The notes beneath the pieces were generated by a model. The model did not search any database, was not told the DNA's origin, and saw only the letters and a program-made list of their open reading frames with translations. A stretch of 64,000 bases of DNA, taken from contig JAGYJP010000002.1 of assembly GCA_018402075.1 (NCBI GenBank), positions 62,001 to 126,000 of the forward strand, given 5' to 3'. Every line of letters begins with the position of its first letter. Positions within the stretch are counted from its first letter, which is position 1. A program made the translations under genes and the position numbers. Positions 46,474 through 54,796 of the stretch are shown here, piece after piece. The DNA is from Candidatus Nanopelagicales bacterium (GTDB taxonomy: Bacteria; Actinomycetota; Actinomycetes; S36-B12).

Positions 46474-47561
46474 GCACCTATGTGATCACCGCAAACAACA
46501 TTGCCGAACTCGGCGGAGCCCAGAATGTTGCCCACACACTGGCTCGAGGTTTGGCATCCCGCGGTCACGCCGTGTACCTGGTGGGGATCACTCCGGTTAC
46601 TGAGCCACACACGTACACGCCCTCGCACCCTGATGAGGCCTACACCTCGCTGACATTGATGCCACAGATCTGGCCGGAGAAAACCAGCACCAATGGTGAT
46701 CTGCGCGCGAACCTTCGTGCCCACGCTGTGTCAGAGATGCAAACACTCCTGCAATCCCTGGGCAGCGCGAATATTGTGGCAACGCAACTGTGGTCATTAG
46801 AAATTGTTCTCGATGCCCTGGGCGGCCCGAACCTCAACTTCCCAGTTATTGGCCAGTACCACGGCTCCTTTGCGGCCGCTGCCGGCGGACGTGATCTTCG
46901 CCGAGCACAGAAGTCGGCGGGCGCCTGTGATTATTTTGCCGTGCTCAGTCGCGAAGATGCCCAAGCATTTGCCGCGGCTGGCCTGACAAATGTGATCTAT
47001 GTGCCCAATCCGATCACTCTTACTGCTCGCCAGTTCAATGCTGCGTTGGCATCTCGTCCAGGACAGACCTCTGTGCACATGATCGATTTTGTGGGGCGGC
47101 TCTCCGAGGAAAAGGGTCCTGATCTTCTTCTGGACGCATGGGAAATCAATCGTCCTCCGGGCGTGACACTTCGCCTAACCGGTAGCGGACCTATGGAGTC
47201 TGAACTCATTAATCGTCATGTGGAAGGCGTGGAATTCCACCCACCGGTCACAGATGTGGCGCCGCTTATTGCCCAATCACGAGTTGTGGTGATTCCCTCT
47301 CGCACCGAGGGTGCTCCGCTGGTACTTGCGGAGGCATTAGCTCTTGGGGTACCCGTTGTTGTCACGGATGTCTCTTCGGGAATCCGTGAAATGGTGGCTA
47401 ACAATTCCCGAGCTATGTTGGTGGAAAGCGAAAACGCACAGGCGCTCTCGCACGGCATTTTGCAGGCGCTTTTACTATCACCCGATCCGGAACCGACTTT
47501 GCCTGATGACTCCCATATCTATTCACAATGGGAAAAATTGTTCGCTACAGATGCGAATTAG
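46470..47561 (+). CDS. Family 4 glycosyltransferase (GT-B)
   Basis: A 363-residue retaining glycosyltransferase. The N-terminal half has NIAELGGAQNVAHTLARGLASRG, the acceptor side loop, and the C-terminal half has the FVGRLSEEKGPDLLLDAW segment and the EX7E motif in EGAPLVLAEALALGVPVV, which binds the nucleotide sugar. The donor is unknown. The ATG overlaps the previous gene by four bases. Its 3' end overlaps the convergent nucleotidyltransferase gene by 17 bases. Confidence 0.88.
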   Translation: MSTYVITANNIAELGGAQNVAHTLARGLASRGHAVYLVGITPVTEPHTYTPSHPDEAYTSLTLMPQIWPEKTSTNGDLRANLRAHAVSEMQTLLQSLGSANIVATQLWSLEIVLDALGGPNLNFPVIGQYHGSFAAAAGGRDLRRAQKSAGACDYFAVLSREDAQAFAAAGLTNVIYVPNPITLTARQFNAALASRPGQTSVHMIDFVGRLSEEKGPDLLLDAWEINRPPGVTLRLTGSGPMESELINRHVEGVEFHPPVTDVAPLIAQSRVVVIPSRTEGAPLVLAEALALGVPVVVTDVSSGIREMVANNSRAMLVESENAQALSHGILQALLLSPDPEPTLPDDSHIYSQWEKLFATDAN

Positions 47562-48237
47562 CTCGAGTTAAATCTTCTTCGAAGTCAACTTCCACCGCAT
47601 ACAGGTCTGAAATATCAATGGGAATGAATCGTGTGGAATTTCTGTCAATGGAGATTTCAATTCCGCGCTCAAAGTAATCGCTGTCCTCACAGGCCTCGAG
47701 TCCGGCAATGAGGTCTGCTTTGTCTTTCTCGGCGACAAAGTTGATGCCGACTGACTCGCCGAGTGCATTGACAACCGTCTTGGACAGTTCGCTGATCAAT
47801 CCGTCAGAGCCAACGCGGTACTTGACTTCTTCCTCGCCAACGGCAGCCGTGTTCACGCAGACAAATGATTCATCGCGATCAATGTATTCCTGAATTCGAT
47901 CAAGGACGCGCGGGTCAAAAACAACATCGCCATTCATCCACAGCACACCACCGGGTCCAGAAAGACGCAGCGCTTTAAGCAGACTTCTATTGGTGTTGGT
48001 TTGGTCAAATGCCTCGTTGTAGACATAAAGATTATTAGGGAAAGACTCAATAATGAGTTCCAATTTAAAACCAATGACCGTCATGATGCGAAGTTCGTCG
48101 CCAAAAGCCTTGGTGAGATTGTCCACCTGTTGCCGCATGATTGTGCGGCCATCGGACAGGGGAGTAAGTGGCTTGGGCCACGGCCGACCGAGTCGGGTTC
48201 CCATTCCTGCCGCGAGGATTACCGCTGTTTGAGTCAC
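47545..48237 (-). CDS. NTP-transferase (LicC-like choline/polyol-phosphate cytidylyltransferase type)
   Basis: A 230-residue sugar/polyol nucleotidyltransferase. It begins TQTAVILAAGMGTRLGRPWPKPL, the GxGxR-K NTP-binding loop, has Asp in LWMNGDVVFDP for the metal, and EVDFEEDLTRA at the end. Family resemblance is to phosphocholine or polyol-phosphate cytidylyltransferases, so it may make a CDP-activated alcohol for the glycerophosphotransferase-like gene next to it. That is inference from the neighbourhood. The GTG start follows TAGGCT by 6 bases. Confidence 0.8.
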   Translation of the reverse strand: MTQTAVILAAGMGTRLGRPWPKPLTPLSDGRTIMRQQVDNLTKAFGDELRIMTVIGFKLELIIESFPNNLYVYNEAFDQTNTNRSLLKALRLSGPGGVLWMNGDVVFDPRVLDRIQEYIDRDESFVCVNTAAVGEEEVKYRVGSDGLISELSKTVVNALGESVGINFVAEKDKADLIAGLEACEDSDYFERGIEISIDRNSTRFIPIDISDLYAVEVDFEEDLTRANSHL

Positions 48238-48243
48238 CGCAAA

Positions 48244-48249
48244 AGCCTA
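48244..48249 (-). promoter_or_regulatory. -10 box of a leaderless promoter
   Basis: TAGGCT on the minus strand lies 6 bases before the GTG at 48237 and overlaps the end of the upstream gene, so the nucleotidyltransferase can be expressed alone. Confidence 0.55.
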
Positions 48250-49497
48250 CTCACTGATGTTTCGAGTGCGTTGGAGTCCTTGAAGGGCGACATCATGTTG
48301 ATGGATTGCGGAGGTGAGTTCCCGCCAGAACTTTTCCGTACTGGCACCTCGGGTCACGTCACCGAAATAGTGAGTACGCATTGCTTCGCGTTGCTCCCTG
48401 TGGCTGTCCTCTTGTAATGCCGCTGTGATCATGCCGTCAATATTTTGCACGTTAGTCACGTCAACGACCTGGCAGGCGGACACCACGGGAGAATCAATAA
48501 TCAGTTGTTCACGGTCACTCCGCCGATCGGTCACAATGATTGGTGCAGTCGGGGAGAGATACAGATGATCAAGTGTCACACTGGAAATATCAGCAATCAA
48601 TAAATCTGTCGCAGGCAAGACACCAAGGATGTTGCCACGAGCAACATAACGGTGTTCGCTTCCTGCGTTCTTGATGAGTTCCACAATTTCTTTGTGTCTG
48701 GCACGAACATTCGGATCCGAAGAGTCGATCACCCTGGGATGAGGCTTGTATACAAACCGCACCCCCGGTGTTTTGAGTGCAGCATTGGCTATCGCCACAC
48801 CATAAAGATCCACCGAGGTGTAGTTATTGGCCTCGTCTTCACCTTCCCAAGTGGGGGCATACGTGATTGTGATGAGTCCGGTATCCGGTAGCGGATTCTT
48901 GATATCAAGATCAAGTTGCGGTCGGCCAACGGGAATCAGATGCGAATAGTCAAACCATGCAATTGCAGCTCGGTGGCGATCAATGGCTGCTTGGCCGGCA
49001 ACAAATACTTTGTCGTATGCCTTGGCCTGATTGCTGACCATGCAAATTTTGTCACTCTCGCCATGATTGACATGAATATGCACGGCCTGTTGAAATGAAA
49101 GTGATTGAAAATTGGTCCACCCATTATTGACATACACGACAGCATGAAAACTTGCTCTGTCATAAAGTGCCATGAGATCCTCATAGCGTGGAACCAGTAG
49201 CACCTGCAGTGTGGTGATCTTTTGTAATTCCAAATACGACTCAATATTGCGAACCACCACAATCGTGGTGAGATCGCGTTGCTGTTCAAAAATGGGGAGC
49301 CATTGAGTGAGTTGGTACAACTTTGCCGGTTGATCGGCAAAGTACAGGGCAATGTCGGCGTCGGGGATATTGTCTAATTCGAAGCCCTCAGGCTCCATGC
49401 TGCCGAAATCTCGCATACGGCGACTCAGCCCACGGGCAATCCGCTTGGCAAATAGGCCCGCGGTGCTGTTTTGACTCTTCTGGGAACTGGACGCCAC
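48247..49497 (-). CDS. CDP-glycerol glycerophosphotransferase-like protein (TagB/TagF family)
   Basis: A 416-residue protein with the Glyphos_transf domain: VHINHG-type acceptor loop as HIHVNHGESDK, TYAPTWEGEDEANNYTS, VRFVYKPHPRVID and LLIADISSVTLDHLYLSPTAP. In TagF/TagB these residues bind CDP-glycerol and transfer a polyol phosphate to a growing teichoic acid chain. GTG 49497 is chosen because a TATCGT box lies 7 bases upstream; an in-frame GTG at 49506 overlaps the box. The nucleotidyltransferase gene follows and would supply the CDP-polyol. Confidence 0.85.
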   Translation of the reverse strand: MASSSQKSQNSTAGLFAKRIARGLSRRMRDFGSMEPEGFELDNIPDADIALYFADQPAKLYQLTQWLPIFEQQRDLTTIVVVRNIESYLELQKITTLQVLLVPRYEDLMALYDRASFHAVVYVNNGWTNFQSLSFQQAVHIHVNHGESDKICMVSNQAKAYDKVFVAGQAAIDRHRAAIAWFDYSHLIPVGRPQLDLDIKNPLPDTGLITITYAPTWEGEDEANNYTSVDLYGVAIANAALKTPGVRFVYKPHPRVIDSSDPNVRARHKEIVELIKNAGSEHRYVARGNILGVLPATDLLIADISSVTLDHLYLSPTAPIIVTDRRSDREQLIIDSPVVSACQVVDVTNVQNIDGMITAALQEDSHREQREAMRTHYFGDVTRGASTEKFWRELTSAIHQHDVALQGLQRTRNISE

Positions 49498-49504
49498 GTG
49501 CTGC

Positions 49505-49510
49505 ACGATA
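49505..49510 (-). promoter_or_regulatory. -10 box of a leaderless promoter
   Basis: TATCGT on the minus strand lies 7 bases before the GTG at 49497. Confidence 0.45.
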
Positions 49511-49527
49511 CGACAAGAGGTGTCATC

Positions 49528-49533
49528 TAATGT
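49528..49533 (+). promoter_or_regulatory. -10 box of a leaderless promoter
   Basis: TAATGT lies 7 bases before the GTG at 49541; the in-frame GTG at 49520 precedes the box and is rejected. The divergent box at 49505 is only 18 bases away. Confidence 0.5.
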
Positions 49534-49540
49534 AAACGCC

Positions 49541-50314
49541 GTGCGCGTCCTTTGGGAGCACCGTCAAGTGCTCCGCATGCTGGTCTTACGAGACCTGCAA
49601 CGCCAATACACGAAATTCAGGCTTGGCTACCTCTGGTCCTTACTCGAGCCCCTTGGCATGGCGCTGGTGCTCTGGCTGGTCTTTTCTGTCCTTTTGGGCG
49701 AAAGAGCACTTGGTTTGCAGCCGTACCTCCTGTTCTTGTCTGTAGCGATTTTGCCCTGGTGGTGGTTTCTCAAAAGCGTTCAGGCTTCCACCAAAATCTT
49801 CCGGCGCATGAGGGGTGAAATTGCCTTCTCGGGGCTTCCGCTACAAATTTGGGTTTTGCGTACCGTTATTTCCTCCATGGTGGAATTTATTTTCTCCCTC
49901 CCCGTGATCTTGATCGCCGTTGCGGTCACAGGTTTCCTTCCAGGGCCGTGGATTGCGTTATTCCCTGTTGCTATCGCACTTCAGTTCCTCTTGCTTTACG
50001 GCATCGGATTGTTGGTGGCATCACTCAGTGTTGTTGCACCAGATGTCACTCGAGTTGTCAAAATAATTCTCCGAGCAATGTTCTACCTGTCACCGATTTT
50101 GTATTCCATTTCCAACATCCCTGCCAGTGTCCAACCTATTGCTGCGCTTAATCCACTGGTGGGAATTTTGGGGCTATATCGGATTGGCTGGTGGCCAGAA
50201 GAACAGACCTCCGCCTGGGCGCTGGTTACTTCCCTAGCCGTAGCTGCTGCATTCCTTATTGCAGGTCTGATCACATTTAAAGTTCTCAAGCCCAGAATTT
50301 TGAAGGAGGCGTGA
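49541..50314 (+). CDS. wzm: ABC-2 type polysaccharide export permease
   Basis: A 257-residue membrane protein with six hydrophobic helices, typical of Wzm/TagG permeases: an N-terminal amphipathic LRDLQRQYTKFRLGYLWSLLEP segment, and a later SPILYSISNIPASVQPIAALNPL. Such proteins export teichoic acid or O-antigen-type polymers across the membrane with an ATPase partner. The next gene fills the partner's position but its ATPase motifs are eroded. ABC-2 assignment is firm; the polymer is unknown. Confidence 0.92.
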   Translation: MRVLWEHRQVLRMLVLRDLQRQYTKFRLGYLWSLLEPLGMALVLWLVFSVLLGERALGLQPYLLFLSVAILPWWWFLKSVQASTKIFRRMRGEIAFSGLPLQIWVLRTVISSMVEFIFSLPVILIAVAVTGFLPGPWIALFPVAIALQFLLLYGIGLLVASLSVVAPDVTRVVKIILRAMFYLSPILYSISNIPASVQPIAALNPLVGILGLYRIGWWPEEQTSAWALVTSLAVAAAFLIAGLITFKVLKPRILKEA

Positions 50315-51069
50315 TGGAAAACATTCTTGAGTTCAGTCATGTCTCACTCACCATGTCCCAAACCAAGCGTCGCTCAGGTGCGGGGAAGTCTAAGCGTTTA
50401 CGTCGATTTGCGGGGGAAACCAAACGCCAGGTAATCCCCGTTGTCAACGATCTCTCATTTACCGTGCAGCCGGGACAATCAATTGCACTCGTTGGTGGCC
50501 GAACACTTGCTCGCACATCAATTCTCAGATTGGCCGCAGGCACGTTAATTTCGGATTCGGGCACAGTGTCACGGACTGAGCCGATTGTTCCCATGATTGG
50601 TATTGCCCGAGCACTGGGTCGCGGGTACACCGTTCGGCAAAATATTTATCTCGTGTGCGGACTCCTCGGTCTTTCCCCTGAACAAGTGGAACAACGAATC
50701 CCGCAGATCACAGAATTCGCTGACCTGAAAAATATATTGGACCGACACTTGGGTGTTGCACCAGCAAGTACGCGACAAAAGTTGGCGTGGAGCATCGCTA
50801 TGTCACTTGATGCCCGTTTCTATGCCGTTGATCAGACTTTGGTGGTTGGCGAGCGTGATTTCCGCCAAAAGTGTTGGACTCATGTGGATCAACTGCGTGA
50901 GCAGGGTGCAACATTCATCATCTCTGCGGACAACTCCAAGGTCTACCGACGATTCTGTGATCGCGCACTGTATTTCAGTCAGGGCAAACTTGAAGCCGAC
51001 ACCACCGTGGCTGAAGCTCTTTCCTTGGCGCGCAAGGCTCGGCATGCGGCGCGAGAAACTGAGGATTGA
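50314..51069 (+). CDS. Wzt-position ABC domain with all catalytic motifs degenerate
   Basis: A 251-residue protein with the overall fold of a Wzt/TagH ATPase, positioned directly after wzm. The motifs that catalyse ATP hydrolysis have changed: the Walker A position reads GGRTLARTS (Arg67 for Lys, Ala66 for Gly), the signature GG is APASTRQ, the Walker B ends in AVDQTLVVG (Gln174 for the catalytic Glu) and the H-loop His is Ala205 in ISADNS. The flanking fold-defining positions, including VVGERDF and CDRALYFSQGKLEAD, are preserved, so it is an intact protein, not a frameshifted remnant. ATG 50314 lies 4 bases after AAGGAGG; GTG 50311 is 1 base after it. It may act as a structural partner, or another ATPase drives export. 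Confidence 0.85.
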   Translation: MENILEFSHVSLTMSQTKRRSGAGKSKRLRRFAGETKRQVIPVVNDLSFTVQPGQSIALVGGRTLARTSILRLAAGTLISDSGTVSRTEPIVPMIGIARALGRGYTVRQNIYLVCGLLGLSPEQVEQRIPQITEFADLKNILDRHLGVAPASTRQKLAWSIAMSLDARFYAVDQTLVVGERDFRQKCWTHVDQLREQGATFIISADNSKVYRRFCDRALYFSQGKLEADTTVAEALSLARKARHAARETED

Positions 51070-51098
51070 CGTAGCCGCATATGCGTGTGCGCGCCGAT

Positions 51099-51104
51099 TA
51101 GGCT
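51099..51104 (+). promoter_or_regulatory. -10 box of a leaderless promoter
   Basis: TAGGCT lies 7 bases before the ATG at 51112. Confidence 0.5.
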
Positions 51105-51111
51105 TGCCCCC

Positions 51112-52281
51112 ATGGTGAATGAATCACAGGCCGGGCTCGGCCCTGCGATTTCACCCATTGCCTCGGACGGTGTACTCCTACATATCGGGGTCCACAAGAC
51201 CGGCACCACGGCCATTCAAGCCGCTCTTGCCGATGCTCGCGAACCTCTGGTTGAGCACGGGGTGCGATATCCGGGCAAGTTGCAGGCCCAGCACCGCGCT
51301 GCTCTTGCGGTCCTAGGTCGCCCTTGGGGTTGGAATACCCGAGGCGGTGGCGTTCTTGACCGCGAGCACTTTGATCGCCTGGCCAAACGAACTGCGCAGG
51401 CGCCAGGGCGGGTGGTGATCAGCAGTGAGTTTTTCTGCGAAGCGCCCGAAGACACGGCGGTGGAAGTTATTCGAGACCTTCGGGGTAGGTCCAATCGCCC
51501 GGTGCAGGTGGTTGTGACTTTGCGCAATTTGGGCAAATTATTACCTTCATCGTGGCAGCAGTATTTGAAGTACGGGCTTACCACTCCTTATGACAAGTGG
51601 CTCGAAGATGTTTTCGCCACACCGGGAAGTTCAAAAATGACACCTACTTTTTGGAAGCGGCACGATCACGGCGATGTTGTGCGTAGGTGGTCTCGTGCAG
51701 TGGGTCCAGAAAATTTATCGGTACTCATTCTTGAAGATGTTCCCCGGGATTTTGTCTTCCGCTCATTTGCGCAGTACCTCGGCGTCCCTGAAGAAATTCT
51801 GACCAGTCGAATGGACCTCACCAGCAATCGCTCCATGACAGCGGCTGAAGCTGAAGTATTAGTGCGGCTCAATAAGCGCGTGAAGAAATCCATGCAATGG
51901 GGAGACTATGTTCGCCTCGTTCGTAGGGGAGTGGCCCTGGGCATGGTGGAGGGCCGTGAGCCTACTGAAATCGAGGTGAAGCTCTTCACTCCGCAGTGGG
52001 CACTAGATGCAGCGCAGCAGGCGGGCGAGAAATCCGCCAATGCAATCATCGAATCTGGTGTCACCGTTTTGGGAAATGTGGATGCCTTGCGGGTTGGTCT
52101 AGCCAGCGGTGAGCAGCCGCAGGAAACTGATTCACTTCCCATCGATGCTGCGGTACAAGCACTGGTCTCGGTTATTCAGGCATCTGGTGAGAGTCCCACC
52201 TCACGCGAATTAGCCGGTCGTCTGGTTCGCCAAACTAAAAAAGATGGTATTCGCTCTCTCTGGCGAAAGAATTCCGAGTGA
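51112..52281 (+). CDS. Sulfotransferase-like protein
   Basis: A 389-residue protein whose residues about 20-45 read LLHIGVHKTGTTAIQAAL, the P-loop that binds the 5'-phosphosulfate of PAPS in sulfotransferases, and which later has VVVTLRNLGKLLPSSWQQYLKYG where a 3'-phosphate loop with Arg and Ser is expected. The C-terminal 130 residues are without assignment. It may sulfate the surface glycan or a related lipid, which is inference from the neighbourhood. It begins the operon that includes the two CDP-alcohol phosphotransferase genes and overlaps the next gene by four bases. Confidence 0.75.
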   Translation: MVNESQAGLGPAISPIASDGVLLHIGVHKTGTTAIQAALADAREPLVEHGVRYPGKLQAQHRAALAVLGRPWGWNTRGGGVLDREHFDRLAKRTAQAPGRVVISSEFFCEAPEDTAVEVIRDLRGRSNRPVQVVVTLRNLGKLLPSSWQQYLKYGLTTPYDKWLEDVFATPGSSKMTPTFWKRHDHGDVVRRWSRAVGPENLSVLILEDVPRDFVFRSFAQYLGVPEEILTSRMDLTSNRSMTAAEAEVLVRLNKRVKKSMQWGDYVRLVRRGVALGMVEGREPTEIEVKLFTPQWALDAAQQAGEKSANAIIESGVTVLGNVDALRVGLASGEQPQETDSLPIDAAVQALVSVIQASGESPTSRELAGRLVRQTKKDGIRSLWRKNSE

Positions 52282-53993
52282 CGTTCACTCTTGCCCTGCA
52301 AGGGGACACCGCCGCCGAACAAATCGACAGTGTGGTGGCAGCGCTTGGCGAATCTGAAGACGATCTCGTCATTATTTCTGGGGATCTAGTGATCAACCCT
52401 GCGGTACTAGCTTCGGTCACTGAGAATCCCTTCGCCGGTACCTGTGCCGCTGTTCGTAGATCGCGGGACGGAAACCTGCGAGTGCTTCACCACCATCTTG
52501 TGGCTGCTGGTACCTCCTTTCACACAGTGAACTCCACAAATGCCGTGAGTGTGGGAGCGCTGCGATTGGCTCGTCGCGATCATGCGCGCATACTCCCGGT
52601 GCTGACATCACTCTTGGATTTCGTGTTCGATCAACAAGATGTAAAGCCAGATGAGTCACTGGAACTAATCATTACGGCACTGCTTCGGGCGCAGATTCAG
52701 GTGAAAGAAGTCGAAATTATCGATGCTCCGTGGTTTCGCTCACCACAGGATCTTGACATGGCGAATCACGAAGTTTTTTCGATAAAGGAAACAACCATTC
52801 GGCGGTTACAGGCAAACCGAATAGACGATGGATTCTACTCGACATTCGTTGTTCGCAAACTTTCCAAGCCACTTACCGGGTTAGCCATTCGCTGGGGGCT
52901 CAGCCCCAATGCAATAACTCTGATTTCATTTGTCGTCGGTTTGCTCGCGGCCGCGTCATTTGCTGCAGGAAATAAATGGTTCCTTGTACTCGGGGCAATC
53001 TTGCTTCAATTCTCGCTCGTCATTGATTGTGTTGACGGGGAAGTTGCCCGAGCAACACGACGCTTTTCCACTCTCGGTGCGTGGCTAGACGCCTCTACCG
53101 ATCGGGTCAAGGAATATGCGGCGTATGCGGGCCTAGCCGCTGGTGCCGTTGTCATGGGTGTTGACTCGTGGCGAGCATGGAGTTTGGCTTTGATTCTCAT
53201 GGTGGTGCAAACAGCGCGCCACATGGGTGATTACAACTTTGCCGCCATTCAACGGATTCGCGAAATTGGTCTGCCATTCGCTGCGATTAATGATCCCCAA
53301 GATCCCTGGGGTTCGCAGTCGGGTGCTATTGCTCTTTCCACGCAGATCAATAGTCGCCCGATTATTCGATGGGCGAAGAAAGTCATTCATATGCCCATTG
53401 GTGAGCGCTGGCTTGTACTCAGTGTGGTGGCGATCATCTTCAACGGATATTGGGCGCTACTTGCGTTATTGATATTGACATCTTTCGCCTGGCTTTACAC
53501 ATTGGTGGGTCGGGTACTTCGCACATTGCGCTGGTCACATGAACCCGCGGGAGTGGAGTTGATTGCGGATCAACTTGATTTTGGTCCACTCCTAGGTTCA
53601 TTAGCCTCGCGCATCAATGTGTTGCCAACATCCCGGTGGAACTGGTCGTTTCCCATGTTGCTTCGGATTATCGAAATGGGACTGGTGGCGGCTATTGCCA
53701 TATACGCCTATCCGCAATGGGAAACATTGGCATTTGGCTACCTATTCATTATTGCTTTTCATCACTATGACAACCTGTATCGAGCATTGGGTGGAACGCA
53801 AGCACCTCGCTGGATCACGTGGTCAGCTCTGGGAGTGGACGGTCGCACATTGATCATTGTGGTTGCCGGCCTCCTTGGCATTACCGCATTCCATGACACC
53901 CTTAATCTCGGAGTAGCGTGGTTGTTCATGTGGTGCGTGGTAATCGCGTCGGTTCAGTACCTAGGTGCGCAAAAGAAGGTGGAGTTGCTGTGA
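52278..53993 (+). CDS. CDP-alcohol phosphotransferase with N-terminal nucleotidyltransferase-like region and C-terminal DUF5941-like region
   Basis: A 571-residue protein. The central membrane domain holds the complete CDP-alcohol phosphatidyltransferase motif: D250-x2-D253-G-x2-A-R-x8-G267-x3-D271-x3-D275. The first about 165 residues resemble a nucleotidyltransferase core (SGDLVINPAVLASV) but lack the N-terminal GxGxR loop, so NTP binding is doubtful. The C-terminal third adds further helices like DUF5941. Similar fusions of a nucleotidyltransferase with a CDP-alcohol phosphotransferase make inositol phosphodiesters in other organisms; here a phospholipid or wall polyol is possible. GTG start overlaps the previous stop by four bases. 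Confidence 0.75.
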   Translation: MTFTLALQGDTAAEQIDSVVAALGESEDDLVIISGDLVINPAVLASVTENPFAGTCAAVRRSRDGNLRVLHHHLVAAGTSFHTVNSTNAVSVGALRLARRDHARILPVLTSLLDFVFDQQDVKPDESLELIITALLRAQIQVKEVEIIDAPWFRSPQDLDMANHEVFSIKETTIRRLQANRIDDGFYSTFVVRKLSKPLTGLAIRWGLSPNAITLISFVVGLLAAASFAAGNKWFLVLGAILLQFSLVIDCVDGEVARATRRFSTLGAWLDASTDRVKEYAAYAGLAAGAVVMGVDSWRAWSLALILMVVQTARHMGDYNFAAIQRIREIGLPFAAINDPQDPWGSQSGAIALSTQINSRPIIRWAKKVIHMPIGERWLVLSVVAIIFNGYWALLALLILTSFAWLYTLVGRVLRTLRWSHEPAGVELIADQLDFGPLLGSLASRINVLPTSRWNWSFPMLLRIIEMGLVAAIAIYAYPQWETLAFGYLFIIAFHHYDNLYRALGGTQAPRWITWSALGVDGRTLIIVVAGLLGITAFHDTLNLGVAWLFMWCVVIASVQYLGAQKKVELL

Positions 53994-54796
53994 GTAGTCA
54001 ATCTCAACCGAAATCGCATCCGACCATTGCGCAAATCCGCGAGGTGTGTCAACCGCCATCTGTGCGTGGCCGTAAAAATTCCGAGCACTGGGTTGCAGAT
54101 GTGTATCTACGCGATCTTTCTCCCTACCTCACCAGCCTTTTACTGCGAACACCAATCACCGCGAATGGCGTGACCTATCTCATGATTTTGACCGGCGCAT
54201 TGGCCGGAGTGGTCTTGCTGATTCCTGGCATGCCCGGTGCAACGCTCGCACTCATCTTGGGACAAATGCAAATGTTGTGGGATTGCTCTGACGGTGAGGT
54301 GGCACGCTGGCGCAAAACATCGTCCCCTAAAGGCGTTTTTCTTGATCGAGTTGGGCATTATGTTGCGGAAAGCATCATTCCTTTGGCATTAGGTCTACGT
54401 GCAGCGGGATTCCCCGAAGCAGGGTGGCTTGATACTCCGTGGCCGCTGATTGGTGCGTTGCTCGCGCTGATCATCATGTTCAACAAGGCTCTCAATGACA
54501 TGGTGCACGTATCGCGTGCATACAACAACATGCCACGACTTGAGGACAGAGAGAGTGTGGGTGTTCCCACCGTCGGTGCGGTGCGCAAACTCCGCTCCCT
54601 TGCCCGCCTCTTTCCCTTCCAGCGTGCATATCACTCGGTTGAGCTCACCATTTTGATTTTCCTGGCGGCTGTAGGTGACCTCTTCACAGGTGATCTCAGT
54701 GTCACGCGATTCCTTCTAGCGGCGTTAACCGTACTGGGTGTTGTCACGATTATTGGCCACTTCATTTCGATCATGACATCGAGCAAATTGCGGTGA
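53990..54796 (+). CDS. CDP-alcohol phosphotransferase with His in place of the fourth Asp
   Basis: A 268-residue membrane protein. The CDP-alcohol phosphotransferase motif starts D98-x2-D101-G-x2-A-R-x8-G115-x3-D119, but the last position, normally the catalytic Asp, is His123 in LDRVGHYVAE. It could act with His as base, or be inactive as a partner of the preceding protein. Several helices flank the motif. GGTGGAG lies 5 bases before GTG 53990, which overlaps the previous stop; the longer in-frame start at 53918 would lie inside that gene. Confidence 0.78.
   Translation: MSSQSQPKSHPTIAQIREVCQPPSVRGRKNSEHWVADVYLRDLSPYLTSLLLRTPITANGVTYLMILTGALAGVVLLIPGMPGATLALILGQMQMLWDCSDGEVARWRKTSSPKGVFLDRVGHYVAESIIPLALGLRAAGFPEAGWLDTPWPLIGALLALIIMFNKALNDMVHVSRAYNNMPRLEDRESVGVPTVGAVRKLRSLARLFPFQRAYHSVELTILIFLAAVGDLFTGDLSVTRFLLAALTVLGVVTIIGHFISIMTSSKLR

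Noticed and set aside
53918..53989. Upstream start of the second CDP-alcohol phosphotransferase gene
   Set aside because: It lies inside the previous gene, and GTG 53990 has a ribosome site and the usual four-base overlap.
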